From contig SAXG01000010.1 in assembly GCA_012932865.1 (NCBI GenBank), positions 248,001 to 312,000 on the forward strand: DNA of 64,000 bases. The letters are read 5' to 3'. Source of the DNA: Amylostereum areolatum. Its lineage: Eukaryota; Basidiomycota; Agaricomycetes; Russulales; Stereaceae. Each line of letters begins with the position of its first letter. Position 1 is the stretch's first letter. The notes below the pieces were generated by a model. It worked only from the letters and a program-made list of their open reading frames with translations, ran no database searches and was not told the DNA's origin. Shown here piece by piece: positions 47,801 to 59,918 of this stretch. A program made the position numbers and the translations under genes.

Positions 47801-49052
47801 ACGCGAATCTTATTCCTGATACGCTGCAGAACGACCGACCAGTTGGACGCGGAGAGGTGGTAAACGATACGGCCTGCGAACTTGAGAATCAAAGAGTTCA
47901 GAGAGAAATGCGACCGGGAAAGCGCCTTGTGGGTCTTCTCAAACTTTGAATTCAATTGCGGTATGGGTACGAAAGACTCCGAGGGCGCACTACCACCGCC
48001 GGAGTGGGAGGACATCGCCGGGAACGACGTCGCTTTGGAGATCTTCGGAGGCTTGGGACCGACACCAGGAGTCTGGCCATTGGTCCCGTTGGCGTGACCC
48101 TGCATCTCGTCGTCGAAGAAATCGGTGGGCGCGGGCGGCCCCTCGTCCACCTCGATGGACTCGAAGTCGTGCACGGTAGCTTCGAAGGAGAGGTTAGCGG
48201 AGGACATCAACCGTCCTTCTGGAGGAGCGGTCTGACGGAGGAAGGCGACCATGACGCTAAGCAAGTACTTGGCACAGTTGTCGTCGAGGGGTGGCGGTTC
48301 CGACCAGCCCGGAGGTGTGGAAAGATGGTCGGAGGATGCTTGTCGGCTTCTCTTGCTTTCGCGAGTCGATGGCGCTGGAGAGTCGGGGATGCTAGTGAAG
48401 GCACTTGGCATACTGGGCTTGCCCGTGCGAGAAGACGAACGCGTCTCAGACACTTCGCGATTCCATCGAGATGCCATACACACGGAAAGAACTTTCAGAA
48501 TAAAGAGTTGAGATTGCAGTTCGTCCACAGTACGGGCGCCATTGGCCTCAGGCTGATATGAGGTATGATGAACACTGGTTCATTTGGCGCGTTGCACAGG
48601 GACACACCTTGGCCACTTTCTCCAACAAGTCTGTCAAAGCAATCGCAATGACGTCTAGCGAATCTTTGGAAAGCTCAACGAGACATTGGATCGTCTCCTC
48701 GACCGCGCGCTCATTCTCTACTTGAGGAAGGTCTGCGCCGGAGTTGGTCGGCAGCTACAAAGCTGATCAGCACGAGGAGCATTCGAGTGATGGGGGACGG
48801 CAGGGAGCGTGTACAGCAAGCAAACGGCAAGGAAGAAACACGTACATTTGTCCAGAGACGGCCGACAAGAACTTGGATGATCTTCTGTTGGTAAGAGAAC
48901 TGGGTGGGTGGTTGCGGCTGAAAGGACTGAAGCGACATGCTTCCCAGTCCGTGATGGGAGTCGTTGCTCCTATGCGAGCGTATTCCGTTGGAGGCGGAGG
49001 ATGTGACTACGGAAGCCTGGGTGGCAGAGCCTGAAGGGCGACGCGACGGCAT
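38863..49052 (-). CDS. neurofibromin/IRA-type Ras GTPase-activating protein
   Basis: This very large negative regulator of Ras (yeast Ira1/2, animal NF1) spans ~10.2 kb with dozens of short introns. The N-terminus is MPSRRPSGSATQ, then YQQKIIQVLVGRLWTN|LPTNSG. A long helical-repeat region follows, e.g. LKVLSVCMASRWNREVSE and PLRTAVWNWIDLFPEEYND. The RasGAP domain (about 43930-42920) shows RESLMTLMKALIDREI, the arginine finger in AQLFRGNSTCTRML (Arg codon 43705-43707), YLRGIIVPLINLMEE, the signature ALGAFIFLRFISPAIVAP, and LIIQ-like MIIAKIIQNLANN. After it, VFVLFVSKIDVETLDIDLL, QWLKYCIEMIPFDV and AYILNANAAAHQYLRR match the Sec14/PH-like module that follows GAP in NF1. The C-terminus ends ISELVVRIIE. 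Exons in the GAP region are intact; not every splice was verified. Confidence 0.92.
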
Positions 49053-50275
49053 GAGGAGCGACAGGGAAGATGTAACGGTGGAAGGATCGCGACGACGGTG
49101 TAGCTTGAGGGTGATAAACTCAAATTCTGAGATTTAGATGGAGACTGTAAGCATATAATGGGTGCCGAGGACGACGCTGACAACGAAGAAGTAGGGTCGG
49201 GGGTTGTGAGGGGGTTGAAGGTGCGCAAAAGCGCCAGCTTGCACCGAGCGAGGCGCGTAAGACTGTGACAGGACTCAAGCCAGACGTCCCCCGCTTGCTT
49301 ACCTTAGCCATTCTCCTTGCTTATGTCATTATCATCGGCTGTTGCCGCAGCCAGTTCATTGGTTCAAAGTCTCTTCGTAACTTACGACAGTGCGCTTCGT
49401 ACGGACTCCTTCAATTATGTAGCCATACGCGTTTCGTCAGCGATGTCCCAGCTCGCTCTGGCAGACAACAGCCGAGAAACATGGGCAAGGCGGGAGAGCC
49501 TTCTGTCCCCACAAACCAATGCGTGCCTTTGGATTTTACACATTCGCGATGGTTCTGTTCGCGGCGAGGTAGGTATATATCCTGTTATGTAGTAGCGCGC
49601 GCTGTCGACGTCCGGATGGAATTGTGCGGGTTTGGTGAAAATTTGGCGTTCCGAAGCACAGCCACTGAAAGGGAAATGGGACCCACAAGCACCCACAGTC
49701 TGGCGTATTCCACCTTACTCCAACCGCCCATCGTTTTCAACGCTGGCAACCGACCGCCGTGCGTCACCTCCTGTTTCCGAAGAGCCTCTTGCGCCTCCCG
49801 GGCCTTGGGCGGAGGTAGCATGGGAGGTCTCAGGCGGGGCAGATAAATTGCGATTAGCGGCATATGATCGACTCAGATTGTCGGACGCAGTCTGGGACGG
49901 GCGGGGCGGGGGGCTGTATTTGGATTTTCCGTGCGGCAGCGGAGGTTGGCGCACGAAAAGAGAGGGGTCCGCCCGGCGACGATAAAAAGAACGAGGTGAT
50001 ATGATTGGGTAACTCCGCCCTTGGACTCCGCAGGCCACTTTAGTCCACCCCCGTCGACGACCCAGCTGCCACTCTCGAGGGACCTCTCCTTCCCCCTCTT
50101 CCAACAAACTCCCACCGGCCCCTAGACCACCTTTCCTCCTCGCATCGTCTTTCTCTTGCTGTCGTCTGCTGTCCTGTTCCCCCCGATCCCGCGAAAAAAT
50201 TCATCAAAGACCACGATCCTCCCTTCTTCTATCCCCCCTATCCGTCCCCCCCTTTGTAATCCTCGAGCTTCTCTC
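49053..50275. other. divergent intergenic region
   Basis: 1.2 kb lies between the RasGAP start (minus) and the RRM protein start (plus). The last ~270 bases are pyrimidine-rich (e.g. 50085-50260), as in long fungal 5' leaders. No convincing gene was found; the open frames at 49265-49846 and 49632-49985 overlap each other on opposite phases and lack motifs. Confidence 0.4.
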
Positions 50276-53206
50276 ATGTCGCGCCCCGATATCCAAGATT
50301 ACGACTATCCGCCTGGCCTTCCCATGGCTCGCCAGCGGGTCGACCACGACTCACATCATCACTACCACTCTGCATCCCTCACCGGCTACAACAACCTCCC
50401 AGAACGCTCAGGTTCAAACTATGCTTCGCTTGTCTCTTCTTCCAACGTGCAATCGATGCAGTCCTCGATGCCACGATCGCTTGCCATGCATGACCGTGAC
50501 TTTCCAGGACAGGCTGACACTTGGTCTGCTTCGGCATCCAACGCAAACAGACGCACACCGTCCATGAATGTCCCTCAAGTTGAGCCCGCCAACCACCTTT
50601 CTTCCCCCAACCTCTCATCCTCTCCCCAGCCCCCTCACTCCAACGGGACCTCAGGCATCCCTAACATCGACAGCGGCGGCACCACTCCATCCGCGCGGCA
50701 CACTTCCTTCCAACCGTCCTCCCACAAAGACCGCGACGCCTTCCTTCCTCGCGTTGCCCAACCTCAGGCCAACCAGCCAGTCTACTCCTATCCCAACCCC
50801 ACTCCCGCCGCCGCTTCTACTTCCCGCTCAACTCTTTGGTGGGGCGAACTCGAGCCTTGGATGGACGAAGAATACGCTAAACAAGTCTGCGGCCTCATGG
50901 GCTGGGACCCTGTCACCGTCAAAGTTCCCCATCCCGCCCCGGATCCCGTTACCGGACAGCAGGCTAACAATCCCGGCTACTGCTTCCTCACCTTCCCGAG
51001 CCCCTCGCACGCCGCGTCAGTCCTCACCCAGATCAACAACCAGTCCAGCGGGACGCCCATCACTATGCCCAACTCGACCAAGCCGTTCCTTCTCAACTGG
51101 GCGTCGTCCACGCCGATCACACCCTCTCTCTCACCGCCCGGCAATGCTTCCCAGCAAACGCAGTACCCCAAGGAGTATTCCATTTTCGTGGGCGATCTTG
51201 CTCCAGAGGCGTCCAACTCGGATCTCGTCGCTGTTTTCCGCAACCCTGTCCTTGGCCTTCGGAATGACCGCGAGCCCAAATTCATCCGCCCGTTCTTGAG
51301 CTGCAAAAGCGCCAAGATCATGCTCGATCCCGTCACAGGGGTTTCAAGAGGGTACGGTTTCGTGCGGTGCGTATTCATTCATCGGGCATTACTGTAACCC
51401 TTGTCTGACCCCTTTGTTACAGATTCACGGACGAGGCTGATCAGCAGCGTGCGTTGATCGAGATGCATGGCTTGTATTGCCTTTCACGCCCAAGTAGGCT
51501 GTCTCAGTCTCCTGCATATTCGCCTGTCTTACCGATTTTTCTTGTAGTGCGGATCTCGCCCGCGACGGCCAAGTACAAGCCGCCGCCCTCTGTTGACCTC
51601 CCTCAAGTCCAGATACCTCCTCAGAACACGATGAACAACGTCGTCGAAGATCCGTACCAACAAGCTCTTGCAATGACGATGGGAGCCCCCCCGAAGAACA
51701 AGAGCGTTACGTCGCCTGTCGCTATCAACCAACTGCATAATGGCTCGAGCGCATCGTCGGGCGTCTCTTCTTCTGCATCTGCATCGTCGTTCTCTGCCCC
51801 TTCGCTGTCCTCAGGACCTAGTACAAGCGCATCTGGAAATAGCCTTGCGACCGCCAACTCGGACGACATGTCCGGCATTCCTCAGAATGTCCTCTCGCAA
51901 ATCGCTCAGTACGCCAGCGCGAACGCAAAGCCCCCCGCCGCACCTCAGTCTTCCTCGATCACCGCACCGTTCGCGGTAGGCTCGCAGGATCAAGTCAATG
52001 CGGCTCGGTACGGAATCTCGGAGGAGTCCTGGAAGCACCAAGCGCAGGCGCGTGCTATCCTGAGCAACCTTATTGGGCCGAATGGCGAGCAGCTCACCTC
52101 GACGGATCCGTACAACACTACCGTTTTCGTCGGTGGACTGTCGCCCTTGATTTCGGAGGAGACGTTGAGGACGTTCTTTGCTCCCTTCGGAGACATCCAC
52201 TATGTGCGTTTCGTATGCTGCATGTGATGGATGGTCATCTGACGACCGTCGCTCCAGGTCAAGGTACCGGTCGGGAAACACTGCGGCTTTGTGCAGTTCG
52301 TGCGCAAGGCCGATGCGGAGCGTGCTATCGAGAAGATGCAAGGATTCCCCATCGGTGGAAGTCGCATCAGGTTGAGTTGGGGGCGAAGCCAATGTAAGCA
52401 GTCAGACAGTTCTTCATCCACTAGTACACTGACCCCTTCGCTCAGACAAAGCCGCTCAGGCTGCCGCTCAAGCCGCCCAGGCCGCCGCTCTCCAGTCTCA
52501 GATACAGGCTCCCCCTTCTCAATCTCAACCGCCCCTCACTGCCGAGCAGGCGATCCAGCTCTTGCAGAAATTCGGCTTGGCGAACTTCCTCGGCCCTGCT
52601 ACAAACAACGGGTCCAATCCCGAGGGACAGATCAGCGAGGAGGGTCTCCGTAACCTGCTCCTGAACCGCGAGGACGACGGGGGCTCTTTTGACATCTACT
52701 CCACAACCAGCTCCTTCACGCACAACGGCGGGAACATGGGTGACACTCGGTCGCGCTCCCACATGGCCAGCTCGTTCTCCCCTTTCTCTCCGGATCCAAA
52801 CATGTTCCTTGAACAGGGTAGGCGTGACTCGACAGCGTCGAAGTCGGACATGCTCCCGCACCAGATCAAGACATACGGACCCTCGTTCGGTGCCGGTGCA
52901 CTGCATCCACATGAGATCAGCCCTGGCCCTACGTCGCCCACCGGTCAAGGTCCCAACGCGTCCCAGCGCTATGGTCCCTACATGGAGCAGTCCATGTCCA
53001 ACCAGCGCCCCTCCAACAATGGGGCCATCTCTCGTCCCCCGTCGTCCAAGCGTGTTTCTCCTCCCGTCAGGGAGCGGAACGAGTACTTCGATCTCCATGA
53101 GCAGGAACAGATCCAGGACTTGAACGGCACCCTCGCCAGCCTCGACCTCGACCACGGCCATATGCAGTCGTGGCGCACCCAAGAGCGCCCCGGCGCGTCT
53201 GCATAG
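50276..53206 (+). CDS. three-RRM RNA-binding protein (Ngr1/Nam8/TIA-1 type)
   Basis: This cytoplasmic/nuclear mRNA-binding protein is of the fungal NGR1-NAM8-Csx1 group, involved in mRNA turnover or splicing. The start MSRPDIQDYDYPPGLP was chosen over an upstream in-frame Met at 50156 because it has the family-like leader. A ~190-aa disordered Ser/Pro/His-rich N-terminus precedes RRM1 (TLWWGELEPWMDEEYAKQV ... NPGYCFLTFPS). RRM2 has RNP2 YSIFVGDLAPEAS and RNP1 RGYGFVRF, interrupted by a short intron (RNP1 split after VR). A Ser/Ala-rich linker leads to RRM3 (TTVFVGGLSPLISEETL, RNP1 KHCGFVQFV, ending SRIRLSWGRSQ). A Gln/Ala stretch (YKAAQAAAQAAQAA) and a long low-complexity C-terminus follow, with an HEQEQIQDLNGTLASLDLD segment. 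Four introns, all in phase. Confidence 0.93.
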
Positions 53207-54461
53207 GCAAACACAACACGGTCACCACCATCCCATTTCCAATCCACATATTATTTCTCTCTCCTGCTTCCTTCTCGCTTTGAAATTCTGATTGCTTTGG
53301 ATTCTATGTCATCGCAAAGTTCCCCTGTCGCGTCCTAGCCCCCTTTCTCCTTCCACACGATTCGCTTGGTTTTTCGTCACCGCCGCACTTCTCCATGGTA
53401 CCCCGCGCACCAATGGGCCCTGGGCCGTCGCCCTCCCCAAATTTCTCAGTTGATTGTGTTTATCTCTCCATCTCTCTCCCATAGCTCTCCAACATCTCTA
53501 CGCAAAATTTGTATACGCATACGCCATCGGCTTCTGCCCTACCTTCTCTTCCTGTCGTCACGTTGCATCCGCGCTTCGCTTCTTTGCCCACTCTCCTGCT
53601 ATCATCTCTACTATCTCCAATATCTCCACATCCCACTTCACTCCACTCTCCCACCTTTCTACCGCCGTCCCGTTCCGTTTTGTCGTCTCGTCAATGTCTG
53701 TCATCGGTTTTCCCTGATCTCCATAGTCCCGTTTTCTCTATTTCATCGTAATGAATGATATCGTGTTTTACTATACTACGTACGATCTCTACGTGATATC
53801 CACTGGATAATCGCTGAATCGATGAAGAGGTTTTTTTGATTGCTTGCGGGGCGATGGAGCGCGATTTGTCTGATCGTGAAGTTCGTGCAGGCGGAGCGAC
53901 AAGGCTTCAGAGGTGCGTTCTTTTCGGGCATCTACTACGATACTTGACGAAGCGCGCCGCACATCGCATCATATTCGCATCGCATCGAGACTGGTTACTT
54001 CGCCCACCGAGCGAGCCTGGACTGGGATTAGTACATCGCCGCATGGTGATCGATGGGACTCATCGAGACCACCCACATAGGGACTGGCTCGGCTCGAGTC
54101 TGCGAGGCTGACATGGCTGTATATACTGTGCAAAGTCATCATAAACGCACAAAAAGCGACCGGTGTGGATCCCATGGATATCGAGTCGAAAACGACAAGG
54201 AGAGTCCATGTTGATGTAAGGACCTTCGTCGTTCTGTTCGCCAAGACATGCTTCTGCACTTGAGTGATTCGCCAGACTTCTACCGACCTTCCGTCCGTGG
54301 AGAACGCAGTCAGTGGTAGATTAAGAAAATCAGAACGTATTTCGTTGTCCTCGTTCGATCGAGGCAATATGAAACAGCATCGGTTGCAAGCTAGCCTTCA
54401 GTATATACCCGAAACTTGAACGCAAGAGAACAACCGTGGAAAAACTGGAGGCGTTCCGAAA
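53207..54461. other. convergent intergenic region
   Basis: About 1.25 kb between the RRM protein and RRP7 3' ends. The first 500 bases are markedly pyrimidine-rich on the plus strand, as expected of a long 3' UTR. The open frames (53366-53758, 53969-54367) carry no recognisable motif. No structured RNA was recognised. Confidence 0.4.
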
Positions 54462-55562
54462 TCAATACGGCTTGAATCTTCGTGAAGCTTTGAGCTTTTC
54501 CACGGCTGCCTTGTCTTCCTCCCATTTTGATTTGAGGTCCATTAAAGCTACAAGCAGAAAAAGATAAATCAGGACTGAACATAGCCGTAGCGAACCCAAC
54601 GCACCTTTTCGTTTCTTCTCGTGCACCTGGAACGCGTAGAATGCGTCCTTTTCCTTGCCCCCCTTCGCCTTCCTTTTTCTCCCACTTCCGTTGGACCCAT
54701 GCCTCCCACCCTGATTTTTCTCCGCCACAAACTTCTTGCTCGCAACACCCACACCTCCACCAACAGCCTTGCCGTACGCGCCTCCACGGGTGACCAGTGT
54801 AAACCCGTCCTCGTCAACGATTGCCTCGCCCTTACGATACTTGGAATCTTTTTGTAAAGCGTGCTTCCTCTCCTGCTGTTCAAAGTCGTAGAGGTCCATC
54901 GAGGTGTTCGCGTGCGCGCGGACGACGTCAAGGGGAGGTCGCAGGCCATCGTAAAGCGCAACATAGTGAGAGAGGCCAATTGGGGTGGAAGAGTCCTTCG
55001 GCCAGGGTCTGGGTGGGGCCAAGGGCGTTTGTGATGAGGATGCTGCAGGTTGTGCCAACGCGAGCGCGCGAGTCAAAGAGGAAGCGTCGAGGAATACAAC
55101 ATGTGCTGTGTGTCCGGTTTTGTGCAGGCAGCGTAGGGTGGGTACCAGGATGGGGGTGACTTTTGGTGGTTGAGGTTCCGATTCGTTGACTTTGACTAGT
55201 TTCCTCTTTTTGCGCGGTTGCCCCTCGTCGGAACCCTCTTCTTCTTCGTCCTCGGCCTCGGCCTCGCTTTCACTCGCGTCCACATCTCCTTCCTCCATAG
55301 CAATCCCAGGGTCTGAATCAAAAACTACCTTCTCCACGGTGCCGCACGATCGGAATAGAAGGACGAGCTGGCGTTCCGTAGCGTCTGGGGGAACGTTCAC
55401 CATGAACAGCGTCCGCTCTTCTGGCCATGTCGATGTTGCTTTGGCCTTCTTGGAAGAGGTGTCCTGTGCACGAATATAGATGATGTGCTGGGATGTCGAA
55501 GAATATGAGATGGGGAGGATCGAAAACCCTCCAAGTGAATGGGGCGTTTTTCTCGAAGACAT
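54462..55562 (-). CDS. RRP7: rRNA-processing protein Rrp7
   Basis: Rrp7 is an 18S pre-rRNA processing factor of the small-subunit processome (UTP-C/CURI). The start is MSSRKTPHSLGGFSILPI. An RRM-like N-terminal domain has RTLFMVNVPPDATERQLVLL and GTVEKVVFDSD. An acidic insert follows (SEAEAEDEEEEGSDEG), then VVFLDASSLTRALAL. The C-terminal Rrp7 signature includes DEDGFTLVTRGGAYGKA, DAFYAFQVHEKKRK, then ALMDLKSKWEEDKAAVEKLK and the end SRRFKPY. A 57-nt intron (GTGCGT...TTGTAG, about 54549-54605) falls between KKRK and ALMDLK. It is a multiple of three and has no stop, so both the spliced and unspliced forms keep the frame; the spliced form fits the family. Its start faces MAP1 across a 503-bp divergent region. 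Confidence 0.92.
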   Translation of the reverse strand: MSSRKTPHSLGGFSILPISYSSTSQHIIYIRAQDTSSKKAKATSTWPEERTLFMVNVPPDATERQLVLLFRSCGTVEKVVFDSDPGIAMEEGDVDASESEAEAEDEEEEGSDEGQPRKKRKLVKVNESEPQPPKVTPILVPTLRCLHKTGHTAHVVFLDASSLTRALALAQPAASSSQTPLAPPRPWPKDSSTPIGLSHYVALYDGLRPPLDVVRAHANTSMDLYDFEQQERKHALQKDSKYRKGEAIVDEDGFTLVTRGGAYGKAVGGGVGVASKKFVAEKNQGGRHGSNGSGRKRKAKGGKEKDAFYAFQVHEKKRKGALGSLRLCSVLIYLFLLVALMDLKSKWEEDKAAVEKLKASRRFKPY

Positions 55563-56065
55563 GAGAGGGCCGAGGGAGGTACTAGAACTAGTAGAAGGGG
55601 AGAACGTAAGTTAACCCGGATTGTGCGCTATACTTGAAAACAATACCGAGGGGAGTGCTACTGAAGCGTGGTGGCGAGGCGCCCACATTGTTGAGGTCGT
55701 GGGAAAGCCTCTGTCTGTGCCGACCGTGCCGCGGTTAGGTCGAGACTCGGTAGCGCTCCCCGACCGTGCCGCCGCGCCGGCTTGCGCCGGACGTGGTATT
55801 CTGTCTCTTTGAGTCTTTCTCCGTCTTCGACGACGCATTCCAAGCCATTGTAAAGACATTTACTCCAGGACCTGCGCTACGCCTAGCGCCTCGTGTACGG
55901 TCCATCAGAGCGCTAAGAGAGGCCGCCAACAGGTGCGCCGACTCCGTTTCGTTCGTCGGCCTGGTCGGTGTCGCCGCGTACTAAGTACCATGTGTAGCTC
56001 ACCCTGTCGTCGTCCTTGCATCTAGACTAACCCCCGGCGTCTGACCCTGCTCCCCCGCCATCACC
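55563..56065. other. divergent promoter region RRP7 / MAP1
   Basis: 503 bp between the start codons. Short overlapping open frames exist, but none has a motif. It presumably carries both promoters. Confidence 0.4.
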
Positions 56066-57515
56066 ATGTTACGCTTTCTATGCTCTCGCACACGCCCCGC
56101 GTCGCGTACACTCCATCGTCAATCTCGGGTTGGACTTCACGCACGGTCACCACGTCCGCGCACCCCCGTCCGTGGCATCGTGTCCGTCTCTGCCCCCCGT
56201 TCCCATGCCAACGTCGACGCGGAGAGCGAGATCGACATGGGCGAAATATCCACGTTCGGGACTTACTCCGTCGTCCTCCCGCCCGACGAGCCCACCTTCG
56301 GCACCGCGCACATCCCCCTTCGCACCGTCCCGAAGCACATCGCGGTCCCGGACTACGTCGCGCGGGCCACGGGCACGCCGGCGAGCGCGCAGCGGGGGGA
56401 CGGCCGGGTGGTGTTGGGTGAGGAGGAGGAGAGGCGGGTGAGGGAGGCGGCGCGGCTGGCGAGGGACGTGTTGGCGTTTGCGGGGGGGTTGGTGAAGGTG
56501 CGTGCGTGACTTGTGCGGGACATGGGACAGGGAAAGGCTGATGGAGGCGGTGGAGGTCGGGATTACGACGGAGGAGATCGACAGGAAGGTGCATGAGCGC
56601 ATCGTCGGAGCGGGCGCGTACCCGTCGCCCCTGCAATACGCGGGCTTTCCCAAGTCGTGCTGCACGAGCGTGAACAACGTCGTCGTGCACGGGATCCCGG
56701 ACGAGTTGCGTGGGGTCGTGCTTTTCTCTCTACTTCCTACGTCGCTTAATGAGAGGGACCGGACAGGCGGCCGCTGGAAGACGGGGACATCGTGAATATC
56801 GACATCACGGTGTATCTGGGCGGGTTCCACGGGGACACGTCCCGCACGTTCCTCGTGGGCGACGTCGTGCGTTCTTTCCTTTCCTTCCGAGTCCCTCCCG
56901 CTTACTTCCCCGGCGTCTGCAGGACGCGCCCGGACGCGCCCTCGTCGCCGCCACGCGCGCCGCGCTCGCCGCCGGCCTCGCCGTGTGCCGCCCCGGTGCG
57001 CCCTTCAAGGACATCGGGCGAGCCATCCACGCGTGCGCGCAGGCGCGCGGGTACGTCGTCAGCGAGCAGTTCACGGGACACGGGATCGGGCGGGTGTTCC
57101 ATCGGCCGCCGTGGATCGTGCATACGCGTTTGTCTCCCCTTTTCTTGCCCACGAAACATGGAGGCGCTGCTGATGGTGGGGTGTGTGCGATCCAGTGAAC
57201 GACGAGCCCGGGGCGATGAGGCCGGGGGATTGTTTTACGATCGAGGTGAGACTGTTTATTTATTTTTTGTTTGAGGCTCGGCGAGAAGGCTGAGGGGTGG
57301 GTGGGTAGCCGGCGCTGATACAAGGCTCGAACCCCCGCGCGTGGATTTTCCCTGACGGGTGGACGGCGTCGACCGAGGTGCGTGCCTTCTTCTTCCTTTG
57401 TCGATCCGTAGGGGGGCTGAAAGGAGGGGAACGGGACAGAATTGCGCGAGGAGCGCGCAGGAGGAGCATATGGTGCTTATCACGGAGGAGGGGGCGGACG
57501 TGATCACCGCGTGAG
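56066..57515 (+). CDS. methionine aminopeptidase type I, probably mitochondrial
   Basis: The enzyme removes initiator Met from nascent or imported proteins and uses a dinuclear metal centre. The N-terminus [20 protein letters not shown] is Arg/Ser-rich with no acidic residues, like a mitochondrial presequence; no zinc-finger region of the cytosolic Map1 is present. The catalytic domain follows: [35 protein letters not shown] with [28 protein letters not shown] (both metal-binding Asp), [12 protein letters not shown] (His), GDCFTIEPAL (Glu) and [11 protein letters not shown] (Glu). All metal ligands are present. Introns sit at GGLVK|VGITT, within the Glu codon after GIPD, and at GDV|DAPGR. The remaining three are at HT(L)|NDEPG, TIE|PALIQ and STE|NCARS. 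Phases agree throughout and no indel is needed. Confidence 0.92.
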
Positions 57516-57695
57516 CGTGAAGGGGGGTGGTGTGGTGGTGGGGATGTGTTCGTAGTACTTAGTAGTACTATTTTACTTACACGATAGTATACAATGCTGT
57601 ATTTGCGGGCGTCAACAAGCGCCCACAACTACAAGCCACCTTAAAGCGCCGGAGGGGCGGTCCGGGCGGTTGTTACCTCTCACCGCGCGACGTCC

Positions 57696-58196
57696 ATGAT
57701 GTCCTCGAGCTCGAGCGCAATCCCGTTCGTCTATCGGCTGTTCTTCCTGTACATCGAGCCGCTCTCGGCGCTCGCAGGGGCGTACTACGCTGCTATTCAG
57801 CCCTCTTCGTACCTGCACGAGCTCCTCCCTTTCGCCCCGTCCTACCACACCCTTCCCCCTGGCGTGGCTGGTCCGCCCGCGACGCCGACCCTGATGGCCC
57901 TCCACCAACTCGCGAACCTCTACCTCCTCTTCGCGCTGAACGAGCACTTCGTGCTGGCGTCGACGGACGCGCTCCGGACGTGGAAGACGCTCCTCGCGGG
58001 CCTGCTCGTGGCGGATGCGGGGCACTTGGTGAGCATGGTGCCTGCGGGGCGGAGGGCGTTCGAGGTGTGGGCGTGTGCGGAGTGGAACGCGATGGTGTGG
58101 GGGAGCGTCGGGTTCGTCTACCTCGGGGCGGGGATGCGGGTGTGTTTTCTGATGGGGGTGGGTCTGGGGGAGACCAAGGTGGAGAAGGAGAATTAG
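57696..58196 (+). CDS. small four-helix membrane protein (DUF7704-like), paralogue B
   Basis: A single exon of 166 aa, function unknown. Hydrophobic segments: PFVYRLFFLYIEPLSALAGAYY, LMALHQLANLYLLFALNEHFVL, LLAGLLVADAGHLVSMV and WGSVGFVYLGAGMRVCFLMG. It shares the LFFLYIEP, (V/I)AD.GH and F(M)MGVG positions with the gene at 28950 and is intact, so it serves as a guide for that broken paralogue. The first Met is doubled (MMSSSSS). The C-terminus is charged (GETKVEKEN). Confidence 0.75.
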   Translation: MMSSSSSAIPFVYRLFFLYIEPLSALAGAYYAAIQPSSYLHELLPFAPSYHTLPPGVAGPPATPTLMALHQLANLYLLFALNEHFVLASTDALRTWKTLLAGLLVADAGHLVSMVPAGRRAFEVWACAEWNAMVWGSVGFVYLGAGMRVCFLMGVGLGETKVEKEN

Positions 58197-59918
58197 GAGG
58201 GGTAGGCCGCGATTCGGAGGCAGCGGGCGCGGATTGGGTTTCGGGGCCGCGTCTGGGGTGCGTCCGATCAGGGTGAGTCGAGTCCGTTGTCGAGTCGGGG
58301 CGCAAAGGGGCGATCGCGAGGCTGACCCGGTTCGGTATAATTAGGAAGAAGCATCGAGCTGATGCCGCGAGAGTGTACTTATACAATACGAAGGGGGCGT
58401 GCAGCAATAATGGGGTCGGAAGTGTAGGATGTATGTATGTATGGTAAGTGAAGGTCGTTTCGTGCGCGCTCGGATCTGCGCGAGGGGCGGGAGGTGTGAT
58501 GGTGATGGTACGGTGGCTGATGGATGGATGGACTGGGAACCAGCAACTTTGCGGTGAGTTGAATGTTGTTCGGTGGGTTAGTCTGCTGCTTCATCTATGG
58601 AGATCAGGACTGAACATGGGAACTTTTCACCACACAGAGTTGATGCAGCGAGGCAGGTTTTGAAAAGCGACCATATTCTGAAGTCGCGGATCCGTGATAC
58701 GAAATCTGGGTGAGTCGATGGACTTTGGACCCCCGGCGAGGCGTAACTTGCGCTTGGGCGTATTGCGGCGTCCTGGATGATCAGGTTCGTGCGACGAGCA
58801 CTGTCGCTGCCGGTGGGGTATAATGCACACGGCGGGCGGTCTCGCGCCGCTCGACGAATTTGCGGCGGGATGAGCAGGCGGGTACGATCGTCGTCTGGGC
58901 CGGCGTTTTCCAGGATTTGCGAACGAGAGCTGGTGTGCCGGAGAGGCGGATGGAAGGGTTTCTCTCGCAGGTAAGCAGTCATGTGCGATGCCTGTGCGGA
59001 AGGAGGCTACTCCTACGCATAAGCACTAACGGGACTAACCTGGTCTCCATTTCCTAGTGTTGCCTTGCTCGTATCAAACTCCCGTGCGTCACGCAAGCAC
59101 ACTCGGCAATTATTAGTTTGCCATCGGAAATCGAGGTCGTCAAGTCAGGGCTTAGAGGGGTGGTGTGATTCCTGGGTTCGTGCGTGGCGGTTGACTCACA
59201 TGCCAGTGCCGTTGGTAAGTATGATGGTAACTTTGATTCTGAAGGCGCGCCAACCCCGTGGTTCCCCACGCGGTTGTGGCGAGCCACGTTCCGGATTAGG
59301 AGGTCAGTCCTTGCGCCCGACGTGATCGAGGGGGAAGACGTCGAAGAGGCTGCCGCTTTCCTCCAAATGTCGGTGGGGAATTCGACTGGTTGTCAAGCTC
59401 GCTCTTGGCTTGGCGGCGGTGCGCTAGGGATTCACCGAGGGGAGTTTGCGGCGACATCGCAGCGCGTGGGCTGCTGGGATGGATTCTCCCCGGCGAACGC
59501 CGTGGGCACGCGTGGATGAAGAGGGTGCTGACGATGACGGAAGGGGACTGGGCTTGAAGCTTGACGGCGGTCTCCGTTCGGGCGGTAATCAAGACGCCAC
59601 TAGCAGGACGCGGCGGGAACCTGGCATGGCTGGAATAGGCAAGAAACCTTCCCGATCCAGAGAGGGGTCGAGGTCGTTTCCGAAAGAAGGGGCTCTGACG
59701 GCGTCGATATCACCTGATCTGTCCGAGGGCCCCGCCCCAAAGGTCGGGAGCGGTGACGAACGAACGCCCGCCTCGTCAAAGCAGCCACAAAGCCTCCCGC
59801 CGCTTATAACCCCCACTCCCATTCCTCCGCCCCATCTGCGTTCCTTTCCCTCCCCCGCCTCCATCTCGCGTTCCCCCCGCCGCCCCCGCCGCCCCTTCTT
59901 GGATTCCCGCCCGCCACG
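58197..59918. other. long intergenic region upstream of the P450
   Basis: 1.7 kb. The last 150 bases are pyrimidine-rich with TTATAA at 59813-59818, about 100 bp before the P450 ATG. A frame at 59446-60312 is open but overlaps the P450 start in another phase. No gene was recognised in the rest. Confidence 0.4.

Noticed and set aside
53366..53758. 130-codon frame after the RRM gene
   Set aside because: Lies in a pyrimidine-rich 3' flank, all plus frames are open there because of composition, and there is no domain.
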